Positions 28,094 through 35,701 of a stretch of DNA of 64,000 nt are shown here, one piece after another; the first letter of the stretch is position 1; every line of letters begins with the position of its first letter. A model generated the notes under the pieces. It was not told where the DNA came from. It saw nothing but the letters and a program-made list of their open reading frames with translations, and did not search any database. The DNA lies in NCBI GenBank assembly GCA_039821145.1, contig JBCBOS010000001.1:434001-498000 (forward strand), in the 5' to 3' direction. The translations under genes and the position numbers were made by a program. Source of the stretch: JBCCSZ01 sp039821145 (GTDB taxonomy: Bacteria > Bacteroidota > Bacteroidia > Chitinophagales > Saprospiraceae).

Positions 28094-28113
28094 ATCTGGA
28101 GCTGCCTCCAGAT
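28094..28113 (+). promoter_or_regulatory. Perfect hairpin in the 5' leader of the oxygenase gene
   Basis: ATCTGGAG and CTCCAGAT form a perfect 8-base stem with loop CTGC, ending 27 bases before the ATG at 28141. No T-run follows, so it is not a standard terminator. It may be an mRNA-stability or protein-binding element. Confidence 0.35.
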
Positions 28114-28140
28114 CATTCACCAAGCTAAAAAGGAAAACAT

Positions 28141-29094
28141 ATGCCAGATAGAGCTATTCCCGTGGTTGACTTGTCCCAATTTGTAGAGGGGACCCCAGAG
28201 GAACGCCAAGCATTTGTCCAACAACTGGGCGATGCCTTTCACGAAATTGGATTTGTCGGCGTTCGCAATCACGGCATTCCCAAAGACCTCATCGAAGGTT
28301 TCTACGGTGCTGCCAAGTCGTTTTTTGCCTTGGAGGAACCCATCAAGAGAAAATACGAAATTGCGGGTTTGGCTGGCCAGCGAGGGTATACTTCCTTTGG
28401 GAAAGAACACGCCAAGCAGTCGAAGGTCGCCGATCTCAAGGAATTTTTCCAGATTGGGCAGACTGTGGAGGACGGCGATGCGATCAAGTCTGAATATCCA
28501 GACAATGTATCGGTCAATGAAACGCCTGCCTTCAGTGAGCACGGCCGAGAATTGTACAAGGCTTTCGAAAAGGCGGGGGCGGAACTGCTTCGGGCCATTG
28601 CCATTCACTTGGAGTTGGAAGAAGATTACTTCGAGAGCAAAATCCACAATGGCAACAGCATTTTGCGGGCCATTCACTACCCTCCCATCCAGTCGGAACC
28701 CAAGTCAGCCATTCGGGCCGAGATGCACGAAGACATCAACCTGATCACTTTGTTGGTGGGGGCGTCTGCTGGCGGTTTGCAGTTGTTGAACAAGGAAGAT
28801 GAGTGGCTGGCCATCATGCCGGAGGAAGATGAGATTGTGATCAATGTGGGCGATATGCTCCAACGCTTGACCAACAACTACCTCAAGTCGACAACCCACC
28901 GGGTGGTCAATCCCCCTCGGGAGGAGTGGCACTTGCCTCGTTTGTCGATCCCCTTTTTCCTTCATCCACGCCATACGATGGACCTGAGTTGTCTGAACCG
29001 TTGTGTGACGGAGGAGACGCCACTGGCCTACGATCCGATCACGGCTGGGGAGTATTTGGATGAGCGCCTACGGGAGATTGGTTTGAAGAAATAA
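28141..29094 (+). CDS. 2-oxoglutarate/Fe(II)-dependent oxygenase of the isopenicillin N synthase family
   Basis: The 317-residue protein has the N-terminal IPVVDLSQF.......FVQQLGDAFHEIGFVGVRNHGIP block of plant/bacterial IPNS-like dioxygenases, the iron site H-x-D in MHEDINLITLL, the distal His in STTHRVVNPP, and the RLSIPFF segment whose Arg and Ser bind the 2-oxoglutarate carboxylate. The facial triad is therefore complete and the enzyme should be active on a small molecule. The substrate is not predictable from the sequence. It sits alone between gldB and tatA, so context gives no pathway. Confidence is high for the family and low for the substrate. Confidence 0.92.
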   Translation: MPDRAIPVVDLSQFVEGTPEERQAFVQQLGDAFHEIGFVGVRNHGIPKDLIEGFYGAAKSFFALEEPIKRKYEIAGLAGQRGYTSFGKEHAKQSKVADLKEFFQIGQTVEDGDAIKSEYPDNVSVNETPAFSEHGRELYKAFEKAGAELLRAIAIHLELEEDYFESKIHNGNSILRAIHYPPIQSEPKSAIRAEMHEDINLITLLVGASAGGLQLLNKEDEWLAIMPEEDEIVINVGDMLQRLTNNYLKSTTHRVVNPPREEWHLPRLSIPFFLHPRHTMDLSCLNRCVTEETPLAYDPITAGEYLDERLREIGLKK

Positions 29095-29284
29095 GCCTGT
29101 AGCTGTCCATGACTAAACCTTTGCAGTGGTAAAACGTCCAAGTAATAGACCCTTTCTACAAGCATCATCTACGTCACTTGCGGTAGGGAAAGCAATGACA
29201 AAGACGTTTAGAGTATGTTCGGAATTCATTAGTTTGGTCTACAAATGCCACTTTTTCGATTATACTTCTCCTATTTTGTAGGCC

Positions 29285-29302
29285 CGTAGCCTCCGGCTAT
29301 GC
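29285..29302. repeat. Dispersed palindromic repeat, copy 1
   Basis: The 18 bases are identical to 50142-50159 and contain the palindrome TAGCC-TCC-GGCTA. Both copies are intergenic and are followed within ~10 bases by AAAATGAG and a TCGTCT, so the shared unit is longer than the core. This looks like a REP-type element. Confidence 0.6.
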
Positions 29303-29384
29303 GCCAAAAAATGAGGCTCGTCTAATCAAAAAATTGACTATTCTCGACTCAAAGAACAAAATCGGAACATACCCTTAATTTTTG

Positions 29385-29392
29385 TAACTTTG
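29385..29392 (+). promoter_or_regulatory. Candidate -7 promoter element for tatA (TAACTTTG)
   Basis: This is an exact match to TAnnTTTG, 22 bases before the tatA ATG. The -33 box is not clear. Confidence 0.5.
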
Positions 29393-29414
29393 TTAAAACT
29401 TAAATCTTTTCGAT

Positions 29415-29639
29415 ATGGATACTTTACTATTTTTTGGATTGGGCGGATACGAGGTCATCATCGTGTTGTTTGTCATTCTGCTGCTGTTTGGAGGAAAGAA
29501 GATTCCCGAGTTGATGAGAGGTCTGGGTAAAGGCATTCGCGAGTTCAACAATGCCAAGGCCACCATTGAGAGTGAGATCAAGCAAGGAATGAAAGAGGCC
29601 GATCACCAAAAATCAATTGAAAGCAACGACAAAGCCTAG
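29415..29639 (+). CDS. tatA: Sec-independent protein translocase subunit TatA/E
   Basis: The 74-residue protein has the TatA layout: a short polar N-terminus, one hydrophobic helix (EVIIVLFVILLLFG), the hinge GGKKIPELMRGLGKGIREF that forms the amphipathic helix, and a charged tail. TatA oligomers make the pore that passes folded, twin-arginine-signal proteins across the inner membrane, with TatC as receptor. tatC is not in this window, and single tatA genes away from tatC are common in Bacteroidota. A -7 element lies just upstream and a hairpin terminator about 80 bases downstream. Confidence 0.93.
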   Translation: MDTLLFFGLGGYEVIIVLFVILLLFGGKKIPELMRGLGKGIREFNNAKATIESEIKQGMKEADHQKSIESNDKA

Positions 29640-29716
29640 GGCTTGAATCATACTGTTACCGACTGAGACCTGGATGCCCATCCCTTGGGGCCGATGGTCT
29701 TGCCATACGCTCTTCT

Positions 29717-29757
29717 ACAATTCAGCATCGGATGCTTTCTGGTGCTGAATTGTTGTT
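29717..29757 (+). terminator. Rho-independent terminator after tatA
   Basis: ACAATTCAGCA (29717-29727) and TGCTGAATTGT (29743-29753) are perfect 11-base complements, followed by TGTTTT. An inner AGCATC/GATGCT palindrome could extend the structure. Confidence 0.6.
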
Positions 29758-29924
29758 TTCCTACCATTTTCATCATCCATCCTTTTTCTGCGGCTGGGGC
29801 CTATGGACCTCCTCTGATTGCCATACATTTTGTCGGCTGGCTGGCAAAGCATTCGGCAACTAAAAATCGTAATACACTGACAATCAGACCATAGTGAATC
29901 CCAGGAGCTTTTTCGACAAAAAAA

Positions 29925-29955
29925 CTTCTTCCCCTCGTGCAACGAGGAGAAGAAG
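29925..29955 (-). terminator. Hairpin with minus-strand T-run
   Basis: CTTCTTCCCCTCG pairs with CGAGGAGAAGAAG with one mismatch around loop TGCAA. The plus strand has AAAAAAA just before the stem, so on the minus strand the hairpin is followed by a run of seven T. No minus-strand gene is seen upstream of it. Confidence 0.5.
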
Positions 29956-30051
29956 ATGTGCATATAGTTCTAATGTGCAATCGATCGAAGACACGAACCA
30001 TAAAGTCATATTTCCATTAAAGAAAATCCATAAATCTTCAAAATAAAAATA

Positions 30052-31260
30052 ATGAAGTATCTAAGATATTTGCCTTTCCTTTTTCTAGCCACACTTTTTA
30101 CCTTCACCTCCTGTGAGAAAGATGGATTTGAAAGTGAAGTCATCGAAAAAGAAGAAGTAACACCCAAAGAAATCGAAAGCAACAGATTGCTCAGCAGCGA
30201 ACGGACAGTCTCCACTTCCAATGGCCTCCAACTCGACTGCATCACCATCAGCTTTCCATTCGACCTGGCCTATGACAACGGCAACACCATCACCATCAAC
30301 GATGAAACCGACCTCATCAACGCACTGGAGGACACCACCAATTGCTGCCTGGTCGATTTTGTCTATCCACTAGAGGTCACAGATGGAGACGGCCAAGTCA
30401 CGACCGTCAACAACCCAGAAGAACTGGGCGAGCTCTTTGCCAGCTGTATCCCAGGTGGTGGATGGACAGAGAACGATTTTCCTGCCTTTTTGATCAACCA
30501 GGAAAATTCCTGCTACGAGTTCTCCTACCCCATCGACCTGCGCGACCCTGATGGACAAACCTTCACAGCCAACAACGAAACAGAATTCATCGACCTATTG
30601 GCCGACAACCCAGTCCTGTTCTTTGTCTTCCCTGTCGATCTGATCGATGAAGATGGCGCCACCATTTCTCCTGCCGACATCGAAGAACTGTTTGAAGCCT
30701 TGGCGCTTTGTGAAGAGGTTCACAATCCATGTGACTCCGTTTTCTTCGGCGACCAAATCGCTTGCTACACTTTTGAATTCCCCGTTTCCTTCCTACGAGC
30801 CGACAGCAGCGTTGTGACAGCCAATGACGCGAATGACCTGAACAGCCTGTTCCTGGGAGGTGAAATTGTAGACTTTGTATACCCTCTGAATTTGATCGAC
30901 GTAGACGGAAATACGGTAACAGCCAACGACGGTGCCGAGCTGTCAGAACTGCTGGATGCCTGCTACGATGGTGGCATTGTCGGCTCAGACGAGGCCTTTC
31001 TCATTTTACTATTCCTAAGCAATATAGAAGGACCTGGTACTGGATGCTACGACATCAACTTCCCACTGAATGCCAATCTTTCAAACGGTACTGTCAGAGA
31101 ATACGCCAGCCTGGCCGAGCTTCTGGAACCCATCAGACCGGGAGAGGCCAGTCCTGTCTCTGTCGTCTATCCGGTTTCCATCACATTGAACAGCGACGGA
31201 ACTGTGGTCACCCTTGAAAATGACGACGATGTCAATGAGTTGCTGGGAGTGTGCCAATAA
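30052..31260 (+). CDS. Lipoprotein with four Cys-bounded tandem repeats, unknown function
   Basis: The 402-residue protein has a lipobox at Cys21 (FTFTSCEKDG). After a charged linker come four ~75-80-residue repeats, each opening with C-x-x-F/I-x-FP (CITISFPF, CYEFSYPI, CYTFEFPV, CYDINFPL). Each has two half-units of the form (V)YPL.L.D.DG..VT.N...EL..LL, and most close with a Cys (FASC, ALC, DAC, GVC). Acidic residues (D, E, N) are very common, so the surface should be strongly negative and may bind metal. I recall similar proteins in Saprospiria but no function. It directly precedes the ECF sigma factor and the anti-sigma/barrel gene on the same strand, which suggests it belongs to that signalling unit. 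Confidence 0.85.
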   Translation: MKYLRYLPFLFLATLFTFTSCEKDGFESEVIEKEEVTPKEIESNRLLSSERTVSTSNGLQLDCITISFPFDLAYDNGNTITINDETDLINALEDTTNCCLVDFVYPLEVTDGDGQVTTVNNPEELGELFASCIPGGGWTENDFPAFLINQENSCYEFSYPIDLRDPDGQTFTANNETEFIDLLADNPVLFFVFPVDLIDEDGATISPADIEELFEALALCEEVHNPCDSVFFGDQIACYTFEFPVSFLRADSSVVTANDANDLNSLFLGGEIVDFVYPLNLIDVDGNTVTANDGAELSELLDACYDGGIVGSDEAFLILLFLSNIEGPGTGCYDINFPLNANLSNGTVREYASLAELLEPIRPGEASPVSVVYPVSITLNSDGTVVTLENDDDVNELLGVCQ

Positions 31261-31320
31261 GAAAAGAGAATAAAACATCCCCAATCATTTGAGATAATAC
31301 TGGATTCATTGACGAAAGGG

Positions 31321-31384
31321 GAAGGCTGAGTGTCAGTTCAGCTACACGGAAATTTGTCTTCTTAGCCTTCTCTTTTCTCTTTTT
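31321..31384 (+). terminator. Possible attenuator between the repeat lipoprotein and the sigma factor
   Basis: GAAGGCTGAG (31321-31330) pairs with CTTAGCCTTC (31361-31370) with one G-U, and is followed by TCTTTTCTCTTTTT. A second inverted repeat, GAAAAGAGAA (31261-31270) with TTCTCTTTTC (31369-31378), overlaps it. The two pairings are mutually exclusive, which would allow attenuation. The long loop lowers confidence. Confidence 0.4.
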
Positions 31385-31439
31385 GCCCCAAGACCGAAGC
31401 AAACGAAAACGAATTATTTACTTGACTCAATTGGCAGCA

Positions 31440-31997
31440 GTGATTGTAAGTACATCCATCATTTCAGCATGCAAAAAGAAACAGGAGCAGGGGTACTGCT
31501 CTCTGTACAAGCTCAGCTTGCCATATGTCTATTCCATTGTCAAACGATACATCTACCAGGAAGAGGAACGCAAAGATTTGGTCCAAGAAGTATACGCACA
31601 GGTTTTTCAACAAATCGGACAGTTCGATCCAGACAAGGGAAGCTTCAAGTTTTGGCTTCGCAAAATTGCTGTCAACATCTGCCTGATGCACATCCGAAAA
31701 GAAAAGAGATTCCACCTACTGGTCCCCCTTGAGCACATAGACGAAAACAAATATGCCGAGGAACTTCGCTTTGACTCGCTGTCGAAAGAAATGATTCGAC
31801 GACTGCTCGACAAAATGCCGAAGGGCTACCGAACCATTTTCCTGCTTGTGGTGATTGACGATTTCAGCCATGCAGAGGTGGGCAATATGCTGGGGATCAG
31901 CCCCGAAACCTCCCGCTCTCAATTGTCAAGAGCTAAAATCTGGATCAGAAATAAATTACAGCAGGACATTAAACTACAGGCCAATGGATTTTTTTGA
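31440..31997 (+). CDS. ECF-type RNA polymerase sigma factor
   Basis: This is a sigma-70 family extracytoplasmic-function factor. Region 2 includes LYKLSLPYVYSIVKRYIYQEEERKDLVQEVYAQVFQQI and FKFWLRKIAVNICLMHIRK; region 4 includes LDKMPKGYRTIFLLVVIDDFSHAEVGNMLGISPETSRSQLSRAKIWIRNKL. No ATG lies near the N-terminus. The frame is open from TTG at 31383, but a terminator-like structure covers that start. I prefer GTG at 31440 (or TTG at 31422), which gives the normal region 2 length. The stop overlaps the following anti-sigma/barrel gene by 14 bases, so the pair is translationally coupled as usual for sigma/anti-sigma pairs. It probably controls its own operon. Confidence 0.88.
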   Translation: MIVSTSIISACKKKQEQGYCSLYKLSLPYVYSIVKRYIYQEEERKDLVQEVYAQVFQQIGQFDPDKGSFKFWLRKIAVNICLMHIRKEKRFHLLVPLEHIDENKYAEELRFDSLSKEMIRRLLDKMPKGYRTIFLLVVIDDFSHAEVGNMLGISPETSRSQLSRAKIWIRNKLQQDIKLQANGFF

Positions 31998-33525
31998 AGA
32001 AGACATGAAGAAGCACTTCAACCAGTCCTCGTCTGACATTCCAGAAGGATATGACTGGGACGACATGAAAGGCCCCATCTTCCAGAAGATGCCATCCACA
32101 TCTGGGACAACAAGCACGCCCAAATGGCATCAATCCCTATGGCCATGGGTGATGGCCATCCCCGTATTCATTGCCGCCACCTGGCTTGGGTATCACACCC
32201 TACAGCCAAGTCAGCCTGAACTTACCTCTCCAGACGACCTCGTGGCAACAGAAAGTCTGGAATTGGCGACAGAAGCCGTTGACTCAGACCAGATCAAGCT
32301 ACCAATGCCAAGTGCCGACCGCCAAACTACCATGATTGAAACCACCGAGCGCCAGCCAAGTACAAGTGCTGACAACGCCACTGCCCAGCAAGAAGTGCAA
32401 CAAATAAAACCACTTTCCCAAACAACAAGTACAAAAATTGCCACCAAAGCGGCCTCACAATCCCAAAAGGCCACAACTCAATCACTCTCTCCGACGACAG
32501 CAAAAGAACGTACAGCTTCCAATACAAAAGACAATACACCCTTGGCAACTGCCACCGATGCCATTTCTACAACAGGAAGATCGGAGGAGCAATTGCTGAC
32601 AGATTCTCCAAAGCAACTGACATCTTTGGAGCAAAAGGCCGACCTTCCTTCCTCAAATGAACAGGTGCAGGTCGATCGCCCTCAGTCAAACGAGAATAAG
32701 ACAAATCAAATCATCCCGCTTCCCAGTCTTCCCACCCGCTTCGATGGCACATCAGTTGAATCTTTTGGGGAAGAGACCTTGTCCGAGGCACCAGAGTATT
32801 CGGGAGACAATCGCCCAAGTCCGACCTGGGTACTGTACCTCAATGGCGGAGGAAATGACTGGAAGCTCTCATATGGAGGAGAACCCGATTTTGCCCAGCT
32901 CAGAAATGAGTCTACGCACACAGGTCGGGGTCTCTCCCTGGATGGGACCCTGTCCCGTCGTTGGGCCAATGGCATCTATCTCTACGCTGGAATCGGTGCA
33001 GATCGCTTGGAGCAACGCTTCGATTTTGTGCAAGTCATCGACACCAATGTTTGGTTGAGAGATGCGCTTGTTGCCACTTATACTGCCCCGCTTTCCGAGC
33101 GGCGCATCAATGTCCATCGCGACACCCTGGTCGCTGCTGTATCAACCAAATCCGTTTTGCACTACAACTACATTCGACTGTACTCCTTCCGATTGGGTGC
33201 CGGGAAAGAATGGCTGGTCAACCGCTGGCTGATCAATACAGATGTCGGACTAGGCTACCACTTGATCCGTGCGGGCAATGGCAGATCAGTCAATGTGGGC
33301 GAGCGACTGATGACTTACAATGAAGACAACAGCATCTACCAGAAAAGCAGCTGGTCTGTCTCTGGAGGACTGGGGATATACCACCAACTGACCGAACGCT
33401 GGTCACTGGGCATTCAGTCCAGATTTTCAACGCACATTCGCAATTGGAGTCGAGAAGAAGATGTGAGTACAAAAGTCAGAATCGGCCATCTTGGAATGGG
33501 CCTGCGATACCAGCTTGGCAGATGA
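31984..33525 (+). CDS. Putative trans-envelope anti-sigma factor: cytoplasmic tail, one TM helix, linker and outer-membrane-type barrel
   Basis: The start chosen is ATG at 31984 (MDFFEEDMKKHF). The frame extends further upstream, but that part overlaps the sigma gene out of frame. Residues 1-55 are a soluble acidic segment with YDWDDMKGPIFQKM, like the short N-termini of Bacteroidota anti-sigma proteins. Residues ~58-80 are one hydrophobic helix (SLWPWVMAIPVFIAATWLGY). Residues ~85-275 are a low-complexity S/T/Q/A linker. Residues ~280-513 alternate in a beta-barrel pattern (WVLYLNGGG..WKLSYGG, IYLYAGIGADRLEQRF, YNYIRLYSFRLGAGKEW, WSVSGGLGIYHQL, IGHLGMGLRYQLGR). The sequence suggests that one chain could sense at the outer membrane and hold the sigma factor at the inner membrane. 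The barrel call is from pattern only. Confidence 0.78.
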   Translation: MDFFEEDMKKHFNQSSSDIPEGYDWDDMKGPIFQKMPSTSGTTSTPKWHQSLWPWVMAIPVFIAATWLGYHTLQPSQPELTSPDDLVATESLELATEAVDSDQIKLPMPSADRQTTMIETTERQPSTSADNATAQQEVQQIKPLSQTTSTKIATKAASQSQKATTQSLSPTTAKERTASNTKDNTPLATATDAISTTGRSEEQLLTDSPKQLTSLEQKADLPSSNEQVQVDRPQSNENKTNQIIPLPSLPTRFDGTSVESFGEETLSEAPEYSGDNRPSPTWVLYLNGGGNDWKLSYGGEPDFAQLRNESTHTGRGLSLDGTLSRRWANGIYLYAGIGADRLEQRFDFVQVIDTNVWLRDALVATYTAPLSERRINVHRDTLVAAVSTKSVLHYNYIRLYSFRLGAGKEWLVNRWLINTDVGLGYHLIRAGNGRSVNVGERLMTYNEDNSIYQKSSWSVSGGLGIYHQLTERWSLGIQSRFSTHIRNWSREEDVSTKVRIGHLGMGLRYQLGR

Positions 33526-33576
33526 GAGAATAAAAAAAAATTTAGTCAAGACAGAGTAAACTCCGTTTTTAATTCG

Positions 33577-33640
33577 AGAGGATAAATGCATTCGGCTGAT
33601 GATACCAGTTTCACCACCGATGTTTTATCCTCTTTTTTTT
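33577..33640 (+). terminator. Rho-independent terminator after the anti-sigma/barrel gene
   Basis: AGAGGATAAA (33577-33586) and TTTATCCTCT (33624-33633) are perfect 10-base complements, followed by TTTTTTT. An inner CATTCGG/CCGATG pairing extends the hairpin. It separates the plus-strand sigma unit from the convergent FKBP gene. Confidence 0.7.
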
Positions 33641-33668
33641 GGATGCACTTGGAGTGCAACAATCGAGT

Positions 33669-34610
33669 TCATTTCTTGGCCACTTGCTGTACGATGTCTT
33701 TCACCTTCACCTTGAAGACCAAAACGGCATTGGCAGGCAATGAAATGCCATCTTCCTCAATGGCCAGTGGACCATAGGCCATTTGCGAGGGGATCAACAA
33801 CCAACCTTCACTCCCCTTTTTGAAATGGGTAAATCCTTCCTCCCAGCCATCGATGACTTTGCCCTGTCCAAGGGTGAAGCGGAAGGTCTGCTTGCCCACC
33901 GTCTGATCAAAGACCGTATCGTCGATCAGTCGCCCTTCGTATTGTACTTCGAGGATGTCGCCTGGGCGGGCCACGGCTCCTTTTCCTTTCCGGGTCAATG
34001 AATAGCTCATGCCACTGGACGTGCGCTTGGTTTTCAGTTTGTGACTCAAAGCATAGTCATTGATGAGTTTTTTGTCTGCCAAAAACTGTTGCTTTTGGTG
34101 CTGTTCAAAAGCCAGACGCTCCTTTTCCTCTAGGGAGACCATGTATTGATCGTATTCCTCAAAATTCATCACCTTCAACAATTCCAGCTCGTACTGCAAA
34201 TGGGCATTGGGCGGAATGGAATTGCCAGCGCCTCGGTTGCCATAAGCCAGGGAGGCAGGAACATACAAACGCATTTTGCTCCCAACCCGCATCAGTGGAA
34301 TGCCCAGCTCCCAACCCAGAATCACCTGTCGATAGCCCAATTGAAAGACGAAGGGATCATCTGCTGGCGATTGGTCAAAGAGCGTACTGTCGAGGAGTCG
34401 TCCGCTATAGCGCAGCATCACATAATCACCTGTTTTTGGGATGGCCCCGTTTCCAGCTTGGTCCATGGCATAGTACAAACCATCGGCCGTAGATTCGGCC
34501 ATGATTCCCTTTTCCGCCAGCCAGTCGGCCAGAGCAACATCTTGCGCTTGTAAATGAATGGAAAGCAAAAAGACAGAAAGGACAGCTAGGAGTGTGTTTG
34601 TTTTCCTCAT
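33669..34610 (-). CDS. Secreted peptidyl-prolyl isomerase with two FKBP domains
   Basis: The 313-residue protein has a signal peptide (MRKTNTLLAVLSVFLLSIHLQAQ) and two FKBP-type folds. The first is at ~50-160 (DYVMLRYSGRLLDSTLFDQS, VILGWELGIPLMRVGSKMRLYVPASLAYG, SIPPNAHLQYELELL). The second is at ~215-310 (DILEVQYEGRLIDDTVFDQT, VIDGWEEGFTHFKKGSEGWLLIPSQMAYG, SLPANAVLVFKVKV). A charged ~50-residue helical linker joins them. Both keep the V/I-x-GW and Y-G active-site residues. It should help proline isomerisation of proteins in the periplasm or at the outer membrane. The double-domain form is less usual than the single-domain MIP-like type. It is monocistronic by layout. Confidence 0.93.
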   Translation of the reverse strand: MRKTNTLLAVLSVFLLSIHLQAQDVALADWLAEKGIMAESTADGLYYAMDQAGNGAIPKTGDYVMLRYSGRLLDSTLFDQSPADDPFVFQLGYRQVILGWELGIPLMRVGSKMRLYVPASLAYGNRGAGNSIPPNAHLQYELELLKVMNFEEYDQYMVSLEEKERLAFEQHQKQQFLADKKLINDYALSHKLKTKRTSSGMSYSLTRKGKGAVARPGDILEVQYEGRLIDDTVFDQTVGKQTFRFTLGQGKVIDGWEEGFTHFKKGSEGWLLIPSQMAYGPLAIEEDGISLPANAVLVFKVKVKDIVQQVAKK

Positions 34611-34711
34611 GGCAATTTGAATTTTGTATTAAAGACCTGGAACATATGTCTTCCATTTTTGCCGCACATACAATGCCAAAAGGCCATCAATTGCATTGCA
34701 TTAGGAATATT

Positions 34712-35575
34712 TTAACGCCCACTTGCCTTCCGATCGTACTTGGCCAATCCCAAGTCATTGATGATGTGTATCAACTTTTGTGCATAGCGCTTGTCTGTCG
34801 CATAGCCCGCCTTGGACAGCCCGTTGGCCCAAGCCTTGTAATCGCTGGCTGGAAGGCGGAATAAGTTCCGGTATCGCTGGCCATGTTTCAACATCAAACT
34901 GTGCGAACGATAGCTCTCCCAAGCCGTTTGGTACTTCCGAAAGAAATCCTTGTGACTGTCATCGGTAAAGTTGGAACAATGCCCTTTCTTGCATTTCTTG
35001 GAAAAGCACTTCATGCCAAAGTGGTTGTTGTTTTCTCTGGACAGGCGACTCTCCCCTGCATTGCTCTCAATCAAGCCTTGGGCCAGGGTGATGCTGGCGG
35101 GGATTCCATACTTTTTCTGCTCTGCCTGGGCCACATGGGCAAAGCGACGAACATAAGCCAACTGCTTTTTTCGCTTGATGGCAGCAGCGTTCAAACTGCC
35201 ACTCCCCTTGGCGGAAGTCCCACCCTCGTAGGTCATATTGGAATATGTATTGCCCACATTGTCGTGTGCAGTCGTCGGCTGCTCTGCTTTGGATGCATGG
35301 CGAAAGGCGGGCAAAAGATTGGCCCCGAAGTGCATGGTGGCCGCCTTTTGAACAGGGGGATTCTCCGAGGCTTCTTCCAAGGTGGCATCGCTGAACTGAT
35401 CCGCTACCGCACGGAGCTCAAATTGAAAATTCAAATCTTTTTTCATCAGGACAAGCAGTAGGCTTCCAACAACGATGGCTTGTATGCCCAGTTGCAACCA
35501 TCTCGCAGACCGACTCGGTGCATCAAAGATCATGGCTCTAAGGGTTTGTTTGATTTGTAGACACAGGGTTCTCAT
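34712..35575 (-). CDS. Membrane-anchored glucosaminidase (FlgJ-like peptidoglycan hydrolase)
   Basis: The 287-residue protein has an N-terminal cytoplasmic segment with Arg residues, a transmembrane helix (~30-47: LGIQAIVVGSLLLVLMK), a periplasmic linker, and from ~145 an N-acetylglucosaminidase domain. Family features are FAHVAQAEQKKYGIPASITLAQGLIESNAGESRLS (catalytic Glu in GLIES), NNHFGMKC, and Y.TAWESYRSHSLML...RYRNLF followed by YKAWANGLSKAGYATDKRYAQKLI. The domain cuts N-acetylglucosaminyl bonds of peptidoglycan. Cysteines in CFSKKCKKGHCSNF are common in the Bacteroidota branch. A -7 element lies ~38 bases upstream of the start. It is probably involved in cell-wall turnover or division. 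Confidence 0.9.
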   Translation of the reverse strand: MRTLCLQIKQTLRAMIFDAPSRSARWLQLGIQAIVVGSLLLVLMKKDLNFQFELRAVADQFSDATLEEASENPPVQKAATMHFGANLLPAFRHASKAEQPTTAHDNVGNTYSNMTYEGGTSAKGSGSLNAAAIKRKKQLAYVRRFAHVAQAEQKKYGIPASITLAQGLIESNAGESRLSRENNNHFGMKCFSKKCKKGHCSNFTDDSHKDFFRKYQTAWESYRSHSLMLKHGQRYRNLFRLPASDYKAWANGLSKAGYATDKRYAQKLIHIINDLGLAKYDRKASGR

Positions 35576-35612
35576 AGTGGAGGCTTGTTTGAGTGTGAAT
35601 GATCATGTCAAA

Positions 35613-35620
35613 CAAATTTA
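35613..35620 (-). promoter_or_regulatory. Candidate -7 promoter element for the glucosaminidase gene
   Basis: CAAATTTA on the plus strand reads TAAATTTG on the minus strand, matching TAnnTTTG, with a TTG 21 bases further upstream (complement of 35642-35644). The element is 38 bases before the start codon. Confidence 0.45.
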
Positions 35621-35701
35621 AAACAAAATGTTTCTTTTTAGCAAGTAAAATCAAACAAAACTTTTCTAATTATAAACATTTTGTTGATCTATGTACCCTG
35701 T

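Larger units (their letters stand above)
29095..29414. other. Intergenic region with one copy of a palindromic dispersed repeat
   Basis: The 320 bases hold no gene. At 29285-29302 there is CGTAGCCTCCGGCTATGC, whose core TAGCC-TCC-GGCTA is a short palindrome. The same 18 bases occur at 50142-50159. A promoter element for tatA lies at the right end. Confidence 0.55.
29640..30051. other. Intergenic region with two hairpins, no gene seen
   Basis: The 412 bases between tatA and the repeat lipoprotein hold a plus-strand terminator (29717-29757) and a second strong hairpin (29925-29955) whose T-run lies on the minus strand. The one longer frame here has no family resemblance and runs through the first hairpin. 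Confidence 0.5.

Noticed and set aside
29685..29894. 69-residue hydrophobic frame after tatA
   Set aside because: It runs through a strong terminator hairpin (29717-29757), has no good start context, and no pattern beyond random hydrophobic residues.
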